The notes under the pieces are model-generated. The model was not told the DNA's origin. It saw only the letters and a list, made by a program, of their open reading frames with translations, and made no database searches. A stretch of DNA of 64,000 bases from an uncultured Roseateles sp. (GTDB lineage: Bacteria; Pseudomonadota; Gammaproteobacteria; Burkholderiales; Burkholderiaceae_C), in the NCBI RefSeq assembly GCF_913777145.1, contig NZ_CAJYPS010000029.1, positions 1 through 64,000 on the forward strand. Direction: 5' to 3'. A program made the translations under genes and the position numbers. This document shows, one piece after another, positions 8,970 through 18,972 of the stretch (position 1 is the first letter of the stretch; each line of letters starts with the position of its first letter).

Positions 8970-9590
8970 ATGACCAAGACCCTGCTCGCCACCCTGCTGA
9001 TGATCGCGCCGCTGGCCCAGGCCGCCAGCCTGTCCGACGCGCTGAGCGCCTATGACGACGGCGACCACCGCGCCGCGGCGCGCGGCTTTGCCGAGTCGGC
9101 CGCGCGGGGTGAGGCGCTGGGCCAGTTCAACCTGGCGATGATGCATCTGCGCAAGGAATTGCCCGGCGCCAGCGACGCCCAGGCCTGGCGCTGGCTGCAG
9201 CGGGCCGCGGCCCAGCAGCATGCGCTGGCCGAGAACGCGCTGGGCGAGATGGTCGAGCAGGGCCGGCATGGTGCGCCCGATGCGGCCGCCGCCTGCGACT
9301 GGTTCGGCCGCGCGGCGGCGCATGGCAGTGGCGATGGTGCGCTGTCCTATGGCACCTGCTTCTACCTGGGCCGCGGGCGGCCGCAGGACATGGCGCAGGC
9401 GCAGCACTGGTATCTGGAGGCCGCCAAGGCCGGCGACGTCGGTGCGCAGTACCTGGTCGCGTCCATGTTCGAAACCGGCCTGGGTGTGGAGCCCGACCGG
9501 CGTCTGGCGCGCTACTGGTACGAGGCGGCCGCGCGCAACGGCGACGTGGCGGCCCGCGCCAAGGTGCTCGCGATGGACCGCGAGCTCTGA
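8970..9590 (+). CDS. Exported Sel1-repeat protein
   Basis: 206 residues with a cleavable signal peptide (hydrophobic [18 protein letters not shown], likely cut after AQA). It is followed by several Sel1-like repeats of about 36 residues, each with an AAARG/AAAQQ plus LG-x-GV-x-D pattern, which form an alpha-solenoid used for protein binding. No catalytic residues. Expected in the periplasm or at the outer membrane; partner unknown. Confidence 0.85.
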   Translation: MTKTLLATLLMIAPLAQAASLSDALSAYDDGDHRAAARGFAESAARGEALGQFNLAMMHLRKELPGASDAQAWRWLQRAAAQQHALAENALGEMVEQGRHGAPDAAAACDWFGRAAAHGSGDGALSYGTCFYLGRGRPQDMAQAQHWYLEAAKAGDVGAQYLVASMFETGLGVEPDRRLARYWYEAAARNGDVAARAKVLAMDREL

Positions 9591-9597
9591 GCGTCGC

Positions 9598-9891
9598 TCA
9601 GAGCACCACCTTCACCATGGGATGGGTGGTCAGCGTGCGGTAGAGCTCGTCGAGCTGCTCGCGGCTGGTGGCGGTGACCGTGATGGTCAGGCCCAGGTAG
9701 TTGCCGCCCTTGCTGGGGCGGTGTTCTATCGTCGCCGCGTCGAACTCGGGATCGAACTGCTGCGCGACCATGACGATGGCCTCGACGAAGCCCTCCACAT
9801 GGGCGCCCATCACCTTGATCGGGAAGCGCGACGGGTACTCGATCAGCGACTGCTCGGGCGGAATCTCGGGCATCTGCGGCGGCTGGTTCAT
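9598..9891 (-). CDS. DUF493 family protein (YbeD-like)
   Basis: About 97 residues of the DUF493/YbeD family, a small ACT-like fold that commonly neighbours dacA and lipB, as it does here. Characteristic FPIKVMG and a C-terminal HPMVKVVL are present. A GTG at 9912 would lengthen it by seven residues and overlap the carboxypeptidase stop. I prefer the ATG at 9891, which has GAGAG about seven bases upstream. Probably translated from the carboxypeptidase transcript. Biochemical role unsettled. Confidence 0.85.
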   Translation of the reverse strand: MNQPPQMPEIPPEQSLIEYPSRFPIKVMGAHVEGFVEAIVMVAQQFDPEFDAATIEHRPSKGGNYLGLTITVTATSREQLDELYRTLTTHPMVKVVL

Positions 9892-9899
9892 GACATCTC

Positions 9900-11045
9900 T
9901 CACTTGATCCACAGGCGGATGGAATCCCAGGCCCGGCCCAGCAGGCCCGCGCCCGGCACGGCGTCCTGCACCACCAGCGGCACCTCGGCCACCGGGGTGC
10001 CGGCGGTGGTGGTCACGCGCAGCGTGCCCACGCGCTGGCCCTTGTTGAGCGGCGCCACCAGCGGATCGGTGCGCTCCACCTGGGTCTGCAGCCTGGTGGC
10101 GTCACCGCGCGGCACGGCCACGAAGACCGCATCCGGCGCGCCCAGCTTGGCCTCCTTGGCCTGGCCCTTCCAGACCGGCACGGTGGAGATGGTCTTGCCG
10201 GCGTCGAACACCTTCACCGCGTCATAGGCGGTGTAGCCCCAGTTCAGCAGCTTCTGGCTTTCGCTGGCGCGGGCCTCCTTGGACGCCGTGCCCATCACGA
10301 TGGACAGCAGGCGGCGCTTGCCGTTGGGGAAGTCGCGGTTGGCGCTGGCCACCAGGCAGTAGCCGGCCGTGTCGGTGTAGCCGGTCTTCATGCCGTCCAC
10401 GGTCGGGTCGCGGCGCAGCAGCAGGTTGCGGTTGTCCTGGCGGATCTTGTTGAAGGTGTAGTCGCGCTGCGAGTAGTAGCCGTAGTACTCGGGGAAATCC
10501 GTGATGATGTGGGACGCGATGATCGCGATATCGCGCGCGCTGGCCTTGTGGCCGGGCTCGGTCATGCCGGTCACGTTCTTGAACTCGGTGTGCTTGAGGC
10601 CCCAGGCCTGAGCCTGGCGGTTCATCAGCTGCACGAAGCTCTCGACCGAGCCGGCCACGCCCTCGGCCAGCGCCACCGCGGCGTCGTTGCCGCTCTGGAT
10701 GATGAGGCCGCGCAGCAGCTCATCGACCTTGGGCGTCATCGTGGTGTCGATGAACATCAGCGAGGGGTCGCCCTTGCGCTCGTCCCAGGCGCGCTTGGAC
10801 ACCGGCAGCGTCTGCTCCAGCGTCAGCTTCTTGTCGCGTAGCGCGCCGAACACGACATAGGCCGTCATCAGCTTGGTCAGCGAGGCCGGGTCGCCGGGCG
10901 TGTCGGCATCGCGCTCGGACAGCGTCTTGTGCGCGGTCAGGTCGATCAGCACATAGCTGCGCGCGGCGATCTCGGGAGGCTGGGGCGTCTGGGCCTGGGC
11001 CGTCAGCGACAGCGCGGCCAGAAAACTGACAAGTAGACGTTTCAT
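9900..11045 (-). CDS. D-alanyl-D-alanine carboxypeptidase, PBP5/6 type
   Basis: 381-residue penicillin-binding protein that trims the terminal D-Ala from peptidoglycan pentapeptides in the periplasm. Signal peptide at residues 1-18. Catalytic Ser55 and Lys58 in PASLTKLM, the SGN motif in IQSGNDAAVAL, and KTG in MKTGYTDTAG. The C-terminus (WDSIRLWIK) looks like an amphipathic membrane anchor. An upstream in-frame extension to 11129 lacks sense as a leader, so I start at 11045 just before the signal peptide. Equivalent to dacA/dacC. Confidence 0.95.
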   Translation of the reverse strand: MKRLLVSFLAALSLTAQAQTPQPPEIAARSYVLIDLTAHKTLSERDADTPGDPASLTKLMTAYVVFGALRDKKLTLEQTLPVSKRAWDERKGDPSLMFIDTTMTPKVDELLRGLIIQSGNDAAVALAEGVAGSVESFVQLMNRQAQAWGLKHTEFKNVTGMTEPGHKASARDIAIIASHIITDFPEYYGYYSQRDYTFNKIRQDNRNLLLRRDPTVDGMKTGYTDTAGYCLVASANRDFPNGKRRLLSIVMGTASKEARASESQKLLNWGYTAYDAVKVFDAGKTISTVPVWKGQAKEAKLGAPDAVFVAVPRGDATRLQTQVERTDPLVAPLNKGQRVGTLRVTTTAGTPVAEVPLVVQDAVPGAGLLGRAWDSIRLWIK

Positions 11046-11067
11046 CGGACCAATACAGGCGGGCGGC

Positions 11068-11691
11068 TCACAGACGCGCAGGGTCGAAAGCGCGCACCAC
11101 CAGGGACTTGAGCAGCGGCAGCTGCCCATGGAAAAAATGGCCCACGCCGGGCACGACCGTGACCGGCAGGCTTTGCGGGCGGGCCCAGTCGAGCACCGAG
11201 CTCAGCGGCACCACATCGTCGACCTCGCCATGGATGACCACGGTGTCGGCCGGCACCGGCGCGGTGTCGAAGCGGCTGGTGGCAGGCCCCACCAGCACCA
11301 GGCGCCGTGCCGGCTCGGCCACGCGCTGCGCGGCCTGCGAGGCGACATAGCCGCCGAAGGAGAAACCCGACAGCACCAGCGGCTCGCCCGGCGCCCGCTG
11401 CACGGCCAGCACGGCCAGCGCATCGTCGATCTCGCCGCGGCCTTCGTCCCAGCCGCCCTGCGAGCGGCCTATGCCGCGGAAGTTGAAGCGCACAGCCCGC
11501 CAGCCCAGCTGGATGAAGGCGCGCGCCAGGGTCTGCACCACCTTGTTGTCCATGGTGCCGCCCTGAGTGGGGTTGGGGTGGCAGATCAGCGCCATCCCCA
11601 GCTCGGGCGTGCCGGCCGCGGGGCGGTCGATCGCGATCTCCAGCTCACCGGCCGGGCCGGCGATCAGCAGCTTTTCGGTCTGCGCGTTCAT
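11068..11691 (-). CDS. Alpha/beta hydrolase
   Basis: 207 residues of alpha/beta-hydrolase fold without a signal peptide. CHPNPTQGGTMDNK near the N-terminus, NFRGIGRSQG, the nucleophile elbow GFSFGGY and a final GVGHFFHG histidine make a complete catalytic triad likely. This subfamily of short, dienelactone-hydrolase-like proteins has no agreed substrate. The ATG at 11691 is chosen because the residues before it read through the ferredoxin gene. Lies between a carboxypeptidase and a ferredoxin gene, all on one strand. Confidence 0.85.
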   Translation of the reverse strand: MNAQTEKLLIAGPAGELEIAIDRPAAGTPELGMALICHPNPTQGGTMDNKVVQTLARAFIQLGWRAVRFNFRGIGRSQGGWDEGRGEIDDALAVLAVQRAPGEPLVLSGFSFGGYVASQAAQRVAEPARRLVLVGPATSRFDTAPVPADTVVIHGEVDDVVPLSSVLDWARPQSLPVTVVPGVGHFFHGQLPLLKSLVVRAFDPARL

Positions 11692-11698
11692 CGCAGCC

Positions 11699-12025
11699 TC
11701 AGCGTCCGACGTGATCCGGCAGCACCAGGCGCTCGACCACCTCGCCGCGCTGCAGATGGCGCTCGACGATCTCGTCCAGGTCGGCCTGGTCCACCCAGGT
11801 GTACCAGACGGCCTCCGGGTAGACCACGCCCACCGGGCCGCCGGCACAGCGGTCCAGGCAGCCGGCCTTGTTGACGCGCACGCCGTCCTTGCCCGCCAGG
11901 CCCAGCGCCTTCACGCGGGACTTGCAGTGGTCGAACGCCGCCTGCGCGTTGTGGTCGGCGCAGCAGGCCTCGCCGTTGGCGCGCTGGTTGGTGCAGACGA
12001 AGAAATGACGCTGGTAATAGCTCAT
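11699..12025 (-). CDS. Thioredoxin-fold [2Fe-2S] ferredoxin
   Basis: 108 residues of the thioredoxin-like 2Fe-2S ferredoxin family. Cluster ligands are expected among Cys11, the Cys21-Cys22 pair, and the CLDRC pair in KAGCLDRCAGG. The family is small, soluble and electron-carrying, with unknown partner enzymes in Burkholderiales. It lies 7 bases before the alpha/beta hydrolase gene and is likely co-transcribed with it. Confidence 0.9.
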   Translation of the reverse strand: MSYYQRHFFVCTNQRANGEACCADHNAQAAFDHCKSRVKALGLAGKDGVRVNKAGCLDRCAGGPVGVVYPEAVWYTWVDQADLDEIVERHLQRGEVVERLVLPDHVGR

Positions 12026-12037
12026 GCGGGAATTCTC

Positions 12038-13138
12038 TCATTCCCCTCTCTGCACCAGCCGCGCCAGCAGCCAGGCCAGCGCCACGAAGGGCCAGGTCCA
12101 GGCCAGCCAGCGGGTCAGACCGTAGAGGTTCACAAAACGGCCGTTTTCCCAGGCCTGCACGTTCAGCGCCAGGTAGGGGTCGCTGGGCGCCAGGCTGACG
12201 ATGGAGATCAGCGCGCACAGCGCCAGCGCTCCCAGCGCCGCGCAGACCCGCGACGGCAGCAGGCAGGCCAGCAGCGCCAGCACGCCACCCAGCACCAGGC
12301 CGGGCCGGGTGGCGTCGGTGAGCCAGGCCCAGGCGTGGTCCGGGCCTATGTTCATCGCGGTGGCCGTGGCGGTGCCCAGCAGACCCAGGCCCAGGCCGCC
12401 CAGGATCAAGGCCACGCGGCGCAGGCCCGGCCGCGCGATGGCCAGCGCCAGCAGCATGGGCGCCAGCACGCCCAGCGCGGTCGCCAGCGCCTCCAGGCCC
12501 GGGGGCAGGTCGTGCTGCAGCGTGACCGCCGGCCCCCAGTGCAGCGCCCAGGGCGTGCCGTCCAGCGTGTCCACCAGGGTCTCGCGCCACCAGGGCAGCC
12601 ACTGGCCCAGGCCGAAGGGCAGCGGCGTCGGGTACAGCAGCGCCAGCGGCCACAGCGCCAGCAGCGCGAGCGCAGGCGCGCTGCTGGCGCCGAACCAGTG
12701 GTCGCGCAGGTCTTCCCAGTGCCGCAGCCCGCCCAGCGCGTGCAGCACCAGGCCCAGCAGCACGCCCAGCGTGCTGCCGGCCGAGTTCAGCGCCCAGTCG
12801 GACAGCGAGGGCACACGCCCGGGCAGGAAGAACTGCAGCGTCTCCATCTGGAAGGACAGCAGCGGCCCCGGCAGCAGGCCCAGCAGCAGGCCCGCGCCGC
12901 GGCCCCAGCCGGAGCGCACCGCGGCCGCATAGCCCAGCAGGCCCAGCGGCACATAGCCCACCAGGTTGACCTCAAGGTCGAAGCTCCAGAAGCGCTGTGG
13001 CCAGGGCAGGCTCAAGAGCCAGGGCAGGCCCATGCCCGGCGGCCAGCGCCAGGGCCAGAACGGATACAGGCTGGCATACAGCACCAGGCCCACATGGGCC
13101 ATCAGCAGCCAGGTGGCGGAGCTTTGTCGCCTCAGCAT
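12038..13138 (-). CDS. VanZ-family membrane protein
   Basis: About 366 residues, very hydrophobic, with roughly ten predicted membrane spans. The VanZ-like core is at the N-terminal half: NLVGYVPLGLLGYAA, then PSLSDWALNSAGSTLG and VLLGLVLHALGG. Longer than the minimal VanZ domain; the C-terminal half is an extra multi-span region. Function of chromosomal VanZ proteins is largely unknown. ATG at 13138 is preferred over a TTG at 13168. It sits in a minus-strand run from hemJ to the carboxypeptidase. Confidence 0.8.
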   Translation of the reverse strand: MLRRQSSATWLLMAHVGLVLYASLYPFWPWRWPPGMGLPWLLSLPWPQRFWSFDLEVNLVGYVPLGLLGYAAAVRSGWGRGAGLLLGLLPGPLLSFQMETLQFFLPGRVPSLSDWALNSAGSTLGVLLGLVLHALGGLRHWEDLRDHWFGASSAPALALLALWPLALLYPTPLPFGLGQWLPWWRETLVDTLDGTPWALHWGPAVTLQHDLPPGLEALATALGVLAPMLLALAIARPGLRRVALILGGLGLGLLGTATATAMNIGPDHAWAWLTDATRPGLVLGGVLALLACLLPSRVCAALGALALCALISIVSLAPSDPYLALNVQAWENGRFVNLYGLTRWLAWTWPFVALAWLLARLVQRGE

Positions 13139-13184
13139 GGAGCGGCTACCCACCCGCCAGTACAACAACGGGGCGCGCCCATGC

Positions 13185-13613
13185 TCAGAAGGGCTTGACC
13201 GTCACCAGCACCACGATGGCGGTGAACAGCAGCACCGCGGTCTCGTTGTAGACCCGGAACCAGCGGTGGCTGCGGCGGTTGGCGAGCTGCTCGAACTTGC
13301 GCAGCAGCCGGCCGTTCGCGTGGTGATAACCGATGGCCGCCACCACCAGCGCCAGCTTGGCATGCAGCCAGTGGCTGCCGGCAAAGCGCGTGGCGCCGAA
13401 GCCCAGCCACACCCACAGGCCCAGCAGCAGCGCCACGATCATCAGGCCGGCGCTGAAGCGGTGCAGCTTGTGCGCCATCAACAGCAGACGCTCACGCTCG
13501 GCATGGCTCTCGGCCGGCACCATGGCCAGGTTCACGAAGATGCGCGGCAGGTAGAACAGGCCGGCAAACCAGGCCGCGACGAAGACGATGTGAAAGGCTT
13601 TGACCCAGAGCAT
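13185..13613 (-). CDS. hemJ: Protoporphyrinogen oxidase HemJ
   Basis: 142-residue integral membrane protein with four helices. The HemJ signatures are KAFHIVFVAAWFAGLFYLPR (conserved histidine near residue 8) and HAKLALVVAAIGYHH in the third helix. HemJ oxidises protoporphyrinogen IX to protoporphyrin IX, the penultimate haem step. Close to hemB, which supports the assignment over the related CopD family. The start at 13613 removes an unlikely proline-rich leader. Confidence 0.88.
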   Translation of the reverse strand: MLWVKAFHIVFVAAWFAGLFYLPRIFVNLAMVPAESHAERERLLLMAHKLHRFSAGLMIVALLLGLWVWLGFGATRFAGSHWLHAKLALVVAAIGYHHANGRLLRKFEQLANRRSHRWFRVYNETAVLLFTAIVVLVTVKPF

Positions 13614-13685
13614 GTCCGCATTATGGGCAGCCCCCGGAGCGCCCGGCGGGGAGTCGGGCCAAGGCCTTGCGCACCGCGCGAGGCC

Positions 13686-13712
13686 AAAAAAAACCCCGGC
13701 CAAGAGCCGGGG
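13686..13712 (-). terminator. Intrinsic terminator of the hemJ-hemB intergenic RNA
   Basis: On the minus strand CCCCGGC, a five-base loop and GCCGGGG (13712-13694) are followed by eight consecutive T (13693-13686). It is a textbook rho-independent terminator. No protein gene ends immediately upstream on that strand, which means it terminates a non-coding transcript. Confidence 0.9.
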
Positions 13713-13799
13713 CGAGAAAGCCTTACCGCTGTCATCACGCTAAGGCTCCTGCTCAGGGAGGAAAAGCAGGGGACAACCACCTTGCGGCTATCATCCACT
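13686..13799 (-). ncRNA. Candidate trans-acting small RNA with an anti-Shine-Dalgarno loop
   Basis: A roughly 113-base transcript unit with its own promoter and terminator and no ORF. Predicted structure, 5' to 3': a small GCAA-loop hairpin; a stem CCTGCT/AGCAGG (13770-13765 with 13753-13748) presenting the loop UUUCCUCCCUG; a perfect 7-bp stem AGCCTTA/TAAGGCT (13747-13741 with 13725-13719); and the terminator. The exposed UCCUCCC is complementary to ribosome-binding sites, a feature of several bacterial riboregulators. The start base is estimated from the promoter. Inferred from sequence only. Confidence 0.75.
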
Positions 13800-13803
13800 G
13801 GCA

Positions 13804-13832
13804 AGTTTAGCGTGCTTGGGCGGCAGCGTCAC
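13804..13832 (-). promoter_or_regulatory. Sigma70 promoter of the candidate small RNA
   Basis: Minus-strand GTGACG (13832-13827) and TAAACT (13809-13804), each matching four of six consensus bases, separated by exactly 17 bases. Initiation is expected around 13799-13796. It points away from hemB and toward hemJ, but the terminator at 13686 stops it before hemJ. Confidence 0.6.
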
Positions 13833-13842
13833 GAATAAATGA

Positions 13843-14919
<1,077 letters not shown>

Positions 14920-14924
14920 GCCGC

Positions 14925-16028
14925 GTGCGGGTCTTCCACATCGGGCCGGGCGGCTTCCACGAGCTGAGTGCGCTGCCCGAGTCGCTGCCCGAGCGCGGCT
15001 TTCTGTGGCTGGGCTATGGGCGGCGCGAGTTCGAGGTCGGCGAGGCCACGGTGCAGCAGGCGCTGACGCGCTGGGACTGCGGCTCGCTGGTGGACCTGCA
15101 TGTGTCCGACCTCATCAACAACCAGCTGCCGTCGCACTTCGACACCACGTCCTGGTACGACCTGCTGGTGTTCCGCCGCCTGGCCGCGGCACCGGGCAGC
15201 CAGGAGCTGTTCGTGGACGACGAGCACGGCACGCTGGCCTCGGCCCAGCGCGCGCTGCGCGCCATAGACACCAGCCCGGTGGGCTTCGCGGTGTTCGACC
15301 GCGTGCTGGTGACCGTGCACCCCACCGACTGCCAGGTGCGCGAGTTCTTCGCGCAGAAGCTGGACCGCCTCACCGAGGGCCGCGACAAGCGCGACCTGCG
15401 CGGTGGCAACCGCCTGCCCACCAGCCCGGCCGACCTGATGCTGCGCATGGTCAACCACATGGTGGACAGCTATCTGGAGCTGCGCCGCCTGCTGACCCGC
15501 CAATTGACCACGCTGCAGCGCGTGCTGCTGGACCAGAACAGCGAGTTCAACGACTGGCCGCTGCTGCTGGAGAGCCGTGACGCGCTGCACCGGCTGGAAG
15601 ACACCTGCGAAGACCAGCGCAGCGCGATGCAGGAGTGGATAGACGCGCTGGACGAATGGCCCGCCACCGACGACCCGCAACTGCACCGCGAGCGCGAGCT
15701 GCTGCGCGTGCGCTCGCGCGACGTGCTGGAGCATGTGGAGCGCGTGCTCAGCCATGTGCGGCGGCTAGAGTCCTCCGCCGAGTCGGCGGTGCAGATGCAC
15801 TTCAGCGCGCTGGGCCACCGCACCAACAGCATCATGCGCACGCTGACCGTGCTGACCGCCATCTTCCTGCCGCTGAACCTGATCACCGGCATCTTCGGCA
15901 TGAACTTCGACTGGATGCCGCTGATCCATGCCGCCGGCGGTTTCTGGGATGCGGCGCTGCTGATGGGGGCGGTGGCGCTGGGCTTGTTCTTCTTCTTCCG
16001 CCGCAAGCGCTACCTGGGCGGGCGCTGA
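14925..16028 (+). CDS. corA: CorA-family divalent cation channel
   Basis: 367 residues: a large cytoplasmic alpha/beta and helical funnel (1-300), then two C-terminal membrane helices with the family's GMN motif in GIFGMNFDW near residue 325. It carries magnesium, possibly cobalt or nickel, across the inner membrane. GTG start five bases after hemB. Co-transcription with a magnesium-type HemB is suggestive but not proof of a link. Confidence 0.93.
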   Translation: MRVFHIGPGGFHELSALPESLPERGFLWLGYGRREFEVGEATVQQALTRWDCGSLVDLHVSDLINNQLPSHFDTTSWYDLLVFRRLAAAPGSQELFVDDEHGTLASAQRALRAIDTSPVGFAVFDRVLVTVHPTDCQVREFFAQKLDRLTEGRDKRDLRGGNRLPTSPADLMLRMVNHMVDSYLELRRLLTRQLTTLQRVLLDQNSEFNDWPLLLESRDALHRLEDTCEDQRSAMQEWIDALDEWPATDDPQLHRERELLRVRSRDVLEHVERVLSHVRRLESSAESAVQMHFSALGHRTNSIMRTLTVLTAIFLPLNLITGIFGMNFDWMPLIHAAGGFWDAALLMGAVALGLFFFFRRKRYLGGR

Positions 16029-16053
16029 AGCGCGCGACGCCGCAGCGCCGGCC

Positions 16054-16506
16054 TCAGACGCGCCTGGGATTCAGGTAGGGGTCGGCAAAACCCAGGCCCA
16101 ACATGATCTCGGTCTCGCGGGCCTCCATGCACTCGGCCTCGTCGTCCTCTTCGTGGTCATAGCCCTGCGCATGCAACGTGCCGTGCACCAGCAGGTGGGC
16201 GTAGTGGTCCAGCAGAGGCATGCCCATCTCGGCCGCCTCGCGCTCCACCACGTCGGCGCAGATCACCAGGTCGGCCGCGACCACGGGCTCGTGCGCGTAG
16301 TCGAAGGTCAGCACATTGGTCGCGTAGTCCTTGCCTCGGAACTCGCGGTTCAGCGCCTGCCCCTCCTCGGCATCGACGATGCGCACCGTGATCTCGCCCG
16401 GCAGCTCGAGCGCGGCACGGATGTAGCGCGCCACCTTGTGGCGGGGCAGTTGCTCGCGATGGCGGGCATCGGCGAATTGCAGGGACAGCTGGAGTTCGGG
16501 CTTCAT
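16054..16506 (-). CDS. ybeY: rRNA maturation endoribonuclease YbeY
   Basis: 150-residue metal-dependent single-strand endoribonuclease needed for 16S rRNA 3'-end processing and ribosome quality control. Zinc ligands are in [15 protein letters not shown], the family's HGxLHLxGyDH motif. An upstream in-frame ATG at 16548 overlaps phoH. I favour 16506 because the domain starts there. Standard phoH-ybeY order on the minus strand. Confidence 0.93.
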   Translation of the reverse strand: MKPELQLSLQFADARHREQLPRHKVARYIRAALELPGEITVRIVDAEEGQALNREFRGKDYATNVLTFDYAHEPVVAADLVICADVVEREAAEMGMPLLDHYAHLLVHGTLHAQGYDHEEDDEAECMEARETEIMLGLGFADPYLNPRRV

Positions 16507-16510
16507 GGGG

Positions 16511-17488
16511 TCAGGCCTCGCGGGCTTCGCGCTTGGCGCGGGCTTCATAGGCTTCGACGATGCGGGCCACCAGCGGGTGGCGCACCACGTCCGCGCTGGT
16601 GAAACGGGTCATCGCGATGCCCTTGACCTTGGCCAGCACGCGCTCGGCATCCACCAGGCCGGACATCACGCCACGCGGCAGGTCGATCTGGCTGGTGTCG
16701 CCGGTCACCACGCAGCGGCTGCCAAAGCCTATGCGGGTCAGGAACATCTTCATCTGCTCGGGCGTGGTGTTCTGCGCCTCGTCCAGGATCACGAAAGCAT
16801 GGTTGAGCGTGCGCCCGCGCATGAAGGCCAGCGGCGCGACCTCCAGCTGGCCCTTCTCGAAGGCCTTGGTCACGCGGTCGAAGCCCATCAGGTCGTAGAG
16901 CGCGTCGTAGAGCGGGCGCAGATAGGGGTCGACCTTCTGCGTCAGATCGCCGGGCAGAAAGCCCAGGCGCTCGCCGGCCTCCACCGCGGGGCGCGTCAGG
17001 ATGATGCGCTGCACGCTGGCACGCTCCAGCGCGTCCACCGCACAGGCCACGGCCAGGAAGGTCTTGCCCGTGCCCGCCGGCCCCAGGCCGAAGGTGATGT
17101 CGTGCGACAGGATCTGCTGCAGGTACTGGTGCTGACGCGGCGTGCGGGCCGACAGGTCGGCGCGGCGGGTGCGTAGCACCAGCGGGCCGTCGCTGCCGGG
17201 CTTGGGCGCCGTCGGTGCCTGAGGCGTCTTGGCCTCCACCAGCGCCAGCTGCAGGGTCTCGGCCGGCAGCGGCCGCCGCGCGCGCTCGTACAGCGCTTCC
17301 AGCAGCGACTGCGTGCGCTGGGCCGCGGTCTTGGCGCCATCGATGCGGAAGTCCCCATCGCGGCGGCTGATCTTCACGCCCAGCGCAGCCTCGATGTCGC
17401 GCAGGTTGGCGTCCAGGCTGCCGCACAGGCGGGCCAGGCGGGTGTTGTCCAGGGGTTCGAGGCTGAAGCGAAGGATCACGGCGGGCAT
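16511..17488 (-). CDS. PhoH-family ATPase
   Basis: 325-residue PhoH-like P-loop protein. Residues 1-120 form an RNA-binding-like N-terminal domain, and the ATPase core has [13 protein letters not shown] (Walker A) and FVILDEAQN (Walker B), with [15 protein letters not shown] as a sensor region. Members interact with YbeY and probably act in RNA or ribosome metabolism. Directly upstream of ybeY. Starts 78 bases from the divergent sensor kinase. Confidence 0.93.
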   Translation of the reverse strand: MPAVILRFSLEPLDNTRLARLCGSLDANLRDIEAALGVKISRRDGDFRIDGAKTAAQRTQSLLEALYERARRPLPAETLQLALVEAKTPQAPTAPKPGSDGPLVLRTRRADLSARTPRQHQYLQQILSHDITFGLGPAGTGKTFLAVACAVDALERASVQRIILTRPAVEAGERLGFLPGDLTQKVDPYLRPLYDALYDLMGFDRVTKAFEKGQLEVAPLAFMRGRTLNHAFVILDEAQNTTPEQMKMFLTRIGFGSRCVVTGDTSQIDLPRGVMSGLVDAERVLAKVKGIAMTRFTSADVVRHPLVARIVEAYEARAKREAREA

Positions 17489-17566
17489 TCAAAAGCGCAG
17501 GTGCGGATTGTCGCTGGTGCATTCCCCGCCCCGGCGGGGGTTGGGCCTCCCGCACAATGCCGGGCC

Positions 17567-18958
17567 ATGAAATACTTCGTTACACCGTCGGGCCCGCCGC
17601 GGCTCACGCGGTGGCTGCCGCCTGCGCTGCTGCTGGCGCTGCCGGCCGCCGCCCAGGCGCAGTCCACGGGCCTGCTGTGGGCGGCCACCGTGCACGGCTG
17701 GATGGCCGCGATGCTGGCGCTGATGGCGGCGGTGCTGGGCCTGGTGGCGGGCCTGCATGCGCGCGAGCGGCCGGCCAACTTCCTGATCGGCATGATGCTG
17801 AGCTGGGTGATGCTGCGCGCCGCGTCCGGCCCCGGCTCGGCCAGCCTGCGCTCTCTACTGATGACGCTGCTGGTACTGTGCGGCACGCAATACCTGCTGC
17901 GCCAGCAGAACTGGAAGCGCGGCTGGATAGACCACGCACTGCTGATTCAGTGCCTGGTCGTGCCCGCCAGCCTGCTGCTGACCGGCGGCCAGGGCGGCCT
18001 GCTGGATGAAATTTGGCACGCGGTACTGAGCCTGGAGCTGGTGGTCGCCATGGGTTGGGCGCTGCACCTGGCCCGCCGGCCGGGCGAGGCCGATGCCCCG
18101 GCGCCCTGGGGCTGGCAGGCCGCGCTGCTGCTGCCCACGATGGCTGCCCTTTCCGCCGAGCTGGTGCTGGCCCTGCTGGCCCCCGGCTTGTGGTGGGACT
18201 GGTCGCCCTGGCTGGGGCTGATGCTGCCGGTGCTGATGCTGGGCCTGGGCCTGCAGGTGATCAACGGCATCGCGCAGGCCCGCGTGGCCGCCGAACGCCA
18301 ATTGGTGGCGATGGAGCAGCACCTGCAGGAACGCGTGGCCGAGGTGGAGCGCAACCACAGCGTGCTGGCCGAGCAGAAGCTGGAGCAGGTGACCGAGCGC
18401 GAGCGCAAGCGCATCGCGGCCGACCTGCACGACGACCTGGGCGCCAAGCTGCTGACCATCGTGCACACCAGCGAGTCGGACCGCATCTCCACGCTGGCGC
18501 GCGAGGCACTGGAGGAGATGCGCCTGTCGGTGCGCGGCCTGACCGGCAAGCCGGTGCACCTGATCGACGCCCTGGGCGACTGGCGTGCCGAGGTCGTATC
18601 CCGGCTGGGCCAGGCCAACATCCTTGCGGAATGGAAATCGCCGTCCGAGGAGGTCACCCACACGCTGCAGGCCCGGGCCTATGTGCAGACCACGCGTATC
18701 CTGCGCGAATCCGTGTCCAACATCATCAAGCACAGCGGTGCCACGCACGCGACCATCAGCAGCGCGGTGCAGGATGGCGACTTCATCCTGAACATCCAGG
18801 ACAACGGCCAGGGCATCCCCACCGAGCTGGATGGACGGTTGGATAGAGGCCACGGTATGGCGAGCATGAAATCACGGGCCAAGCAGATGCATGGCCAATG
18901 TCTGGTGGAGTCGGGCCCCGGCTGGGGTACGGTGATCCGCCTGACGATCCCCCTTTGA
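17567..18958 (+). CDS. Membrane sensor histidine kinase, HisKA_3 (NarX/DesK) type
   Basis: 463 residues. Seven or so hydrophobic helices fill residues 15-245, so the sensor domain is membrane-embedded. A coiled coil (250-280) links to the HisKA_3 dimerisation domain with phospho-acceptor His288 in AADLHDDLGAKL. The ATPase domain follows, with ILRESVSNIIKHS (N-box) and DNGQGIP (G1). Fifteen bases before a NarL-type regulator, its evident partner. The signal is unknown. Confidence 0.93.
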   Translation: MKYFVTPSGPPRLTRWLPPALLLALPAAAQAQSTGLLWAATVHGWMAAMLALMAAVLGLVAGLHARERPANFLIGMMLSWVMLRAASGPGSASLRSLLMTLLVLCGTQYLLRQQNWKRGWIDHALLIQCLVVPASLLLTGGQGGLLDEIWHAVLSLELVVAMGWALHLARRPGEADAPAPWGWQAALLLPTMAALSAELVLALLAPGLWWDWSPWLGLMLPVLMLGLGLQVINGIAQARVAAERQLVAMEQHLQERVAEVERNHSVLAEQKLEQVTERERKRIAADLHDDLGAKLLTIVHTSESDRISTLAREALEEMRLSVRGLTGKPVHLIDALGDWRAEVVSRLGQANILAEWKSPSEEVTHTLQARAYVQTTRILRESVSNIIKHSGATHATISSAVQDGDFILNIQDNGQGIPTELDGRLDRGHGMASMKSRAKQMHGQCLVESGPGWGTVIRLTIPL

Positions 18959-18972
18959 TCGCGGAGCTCCTT

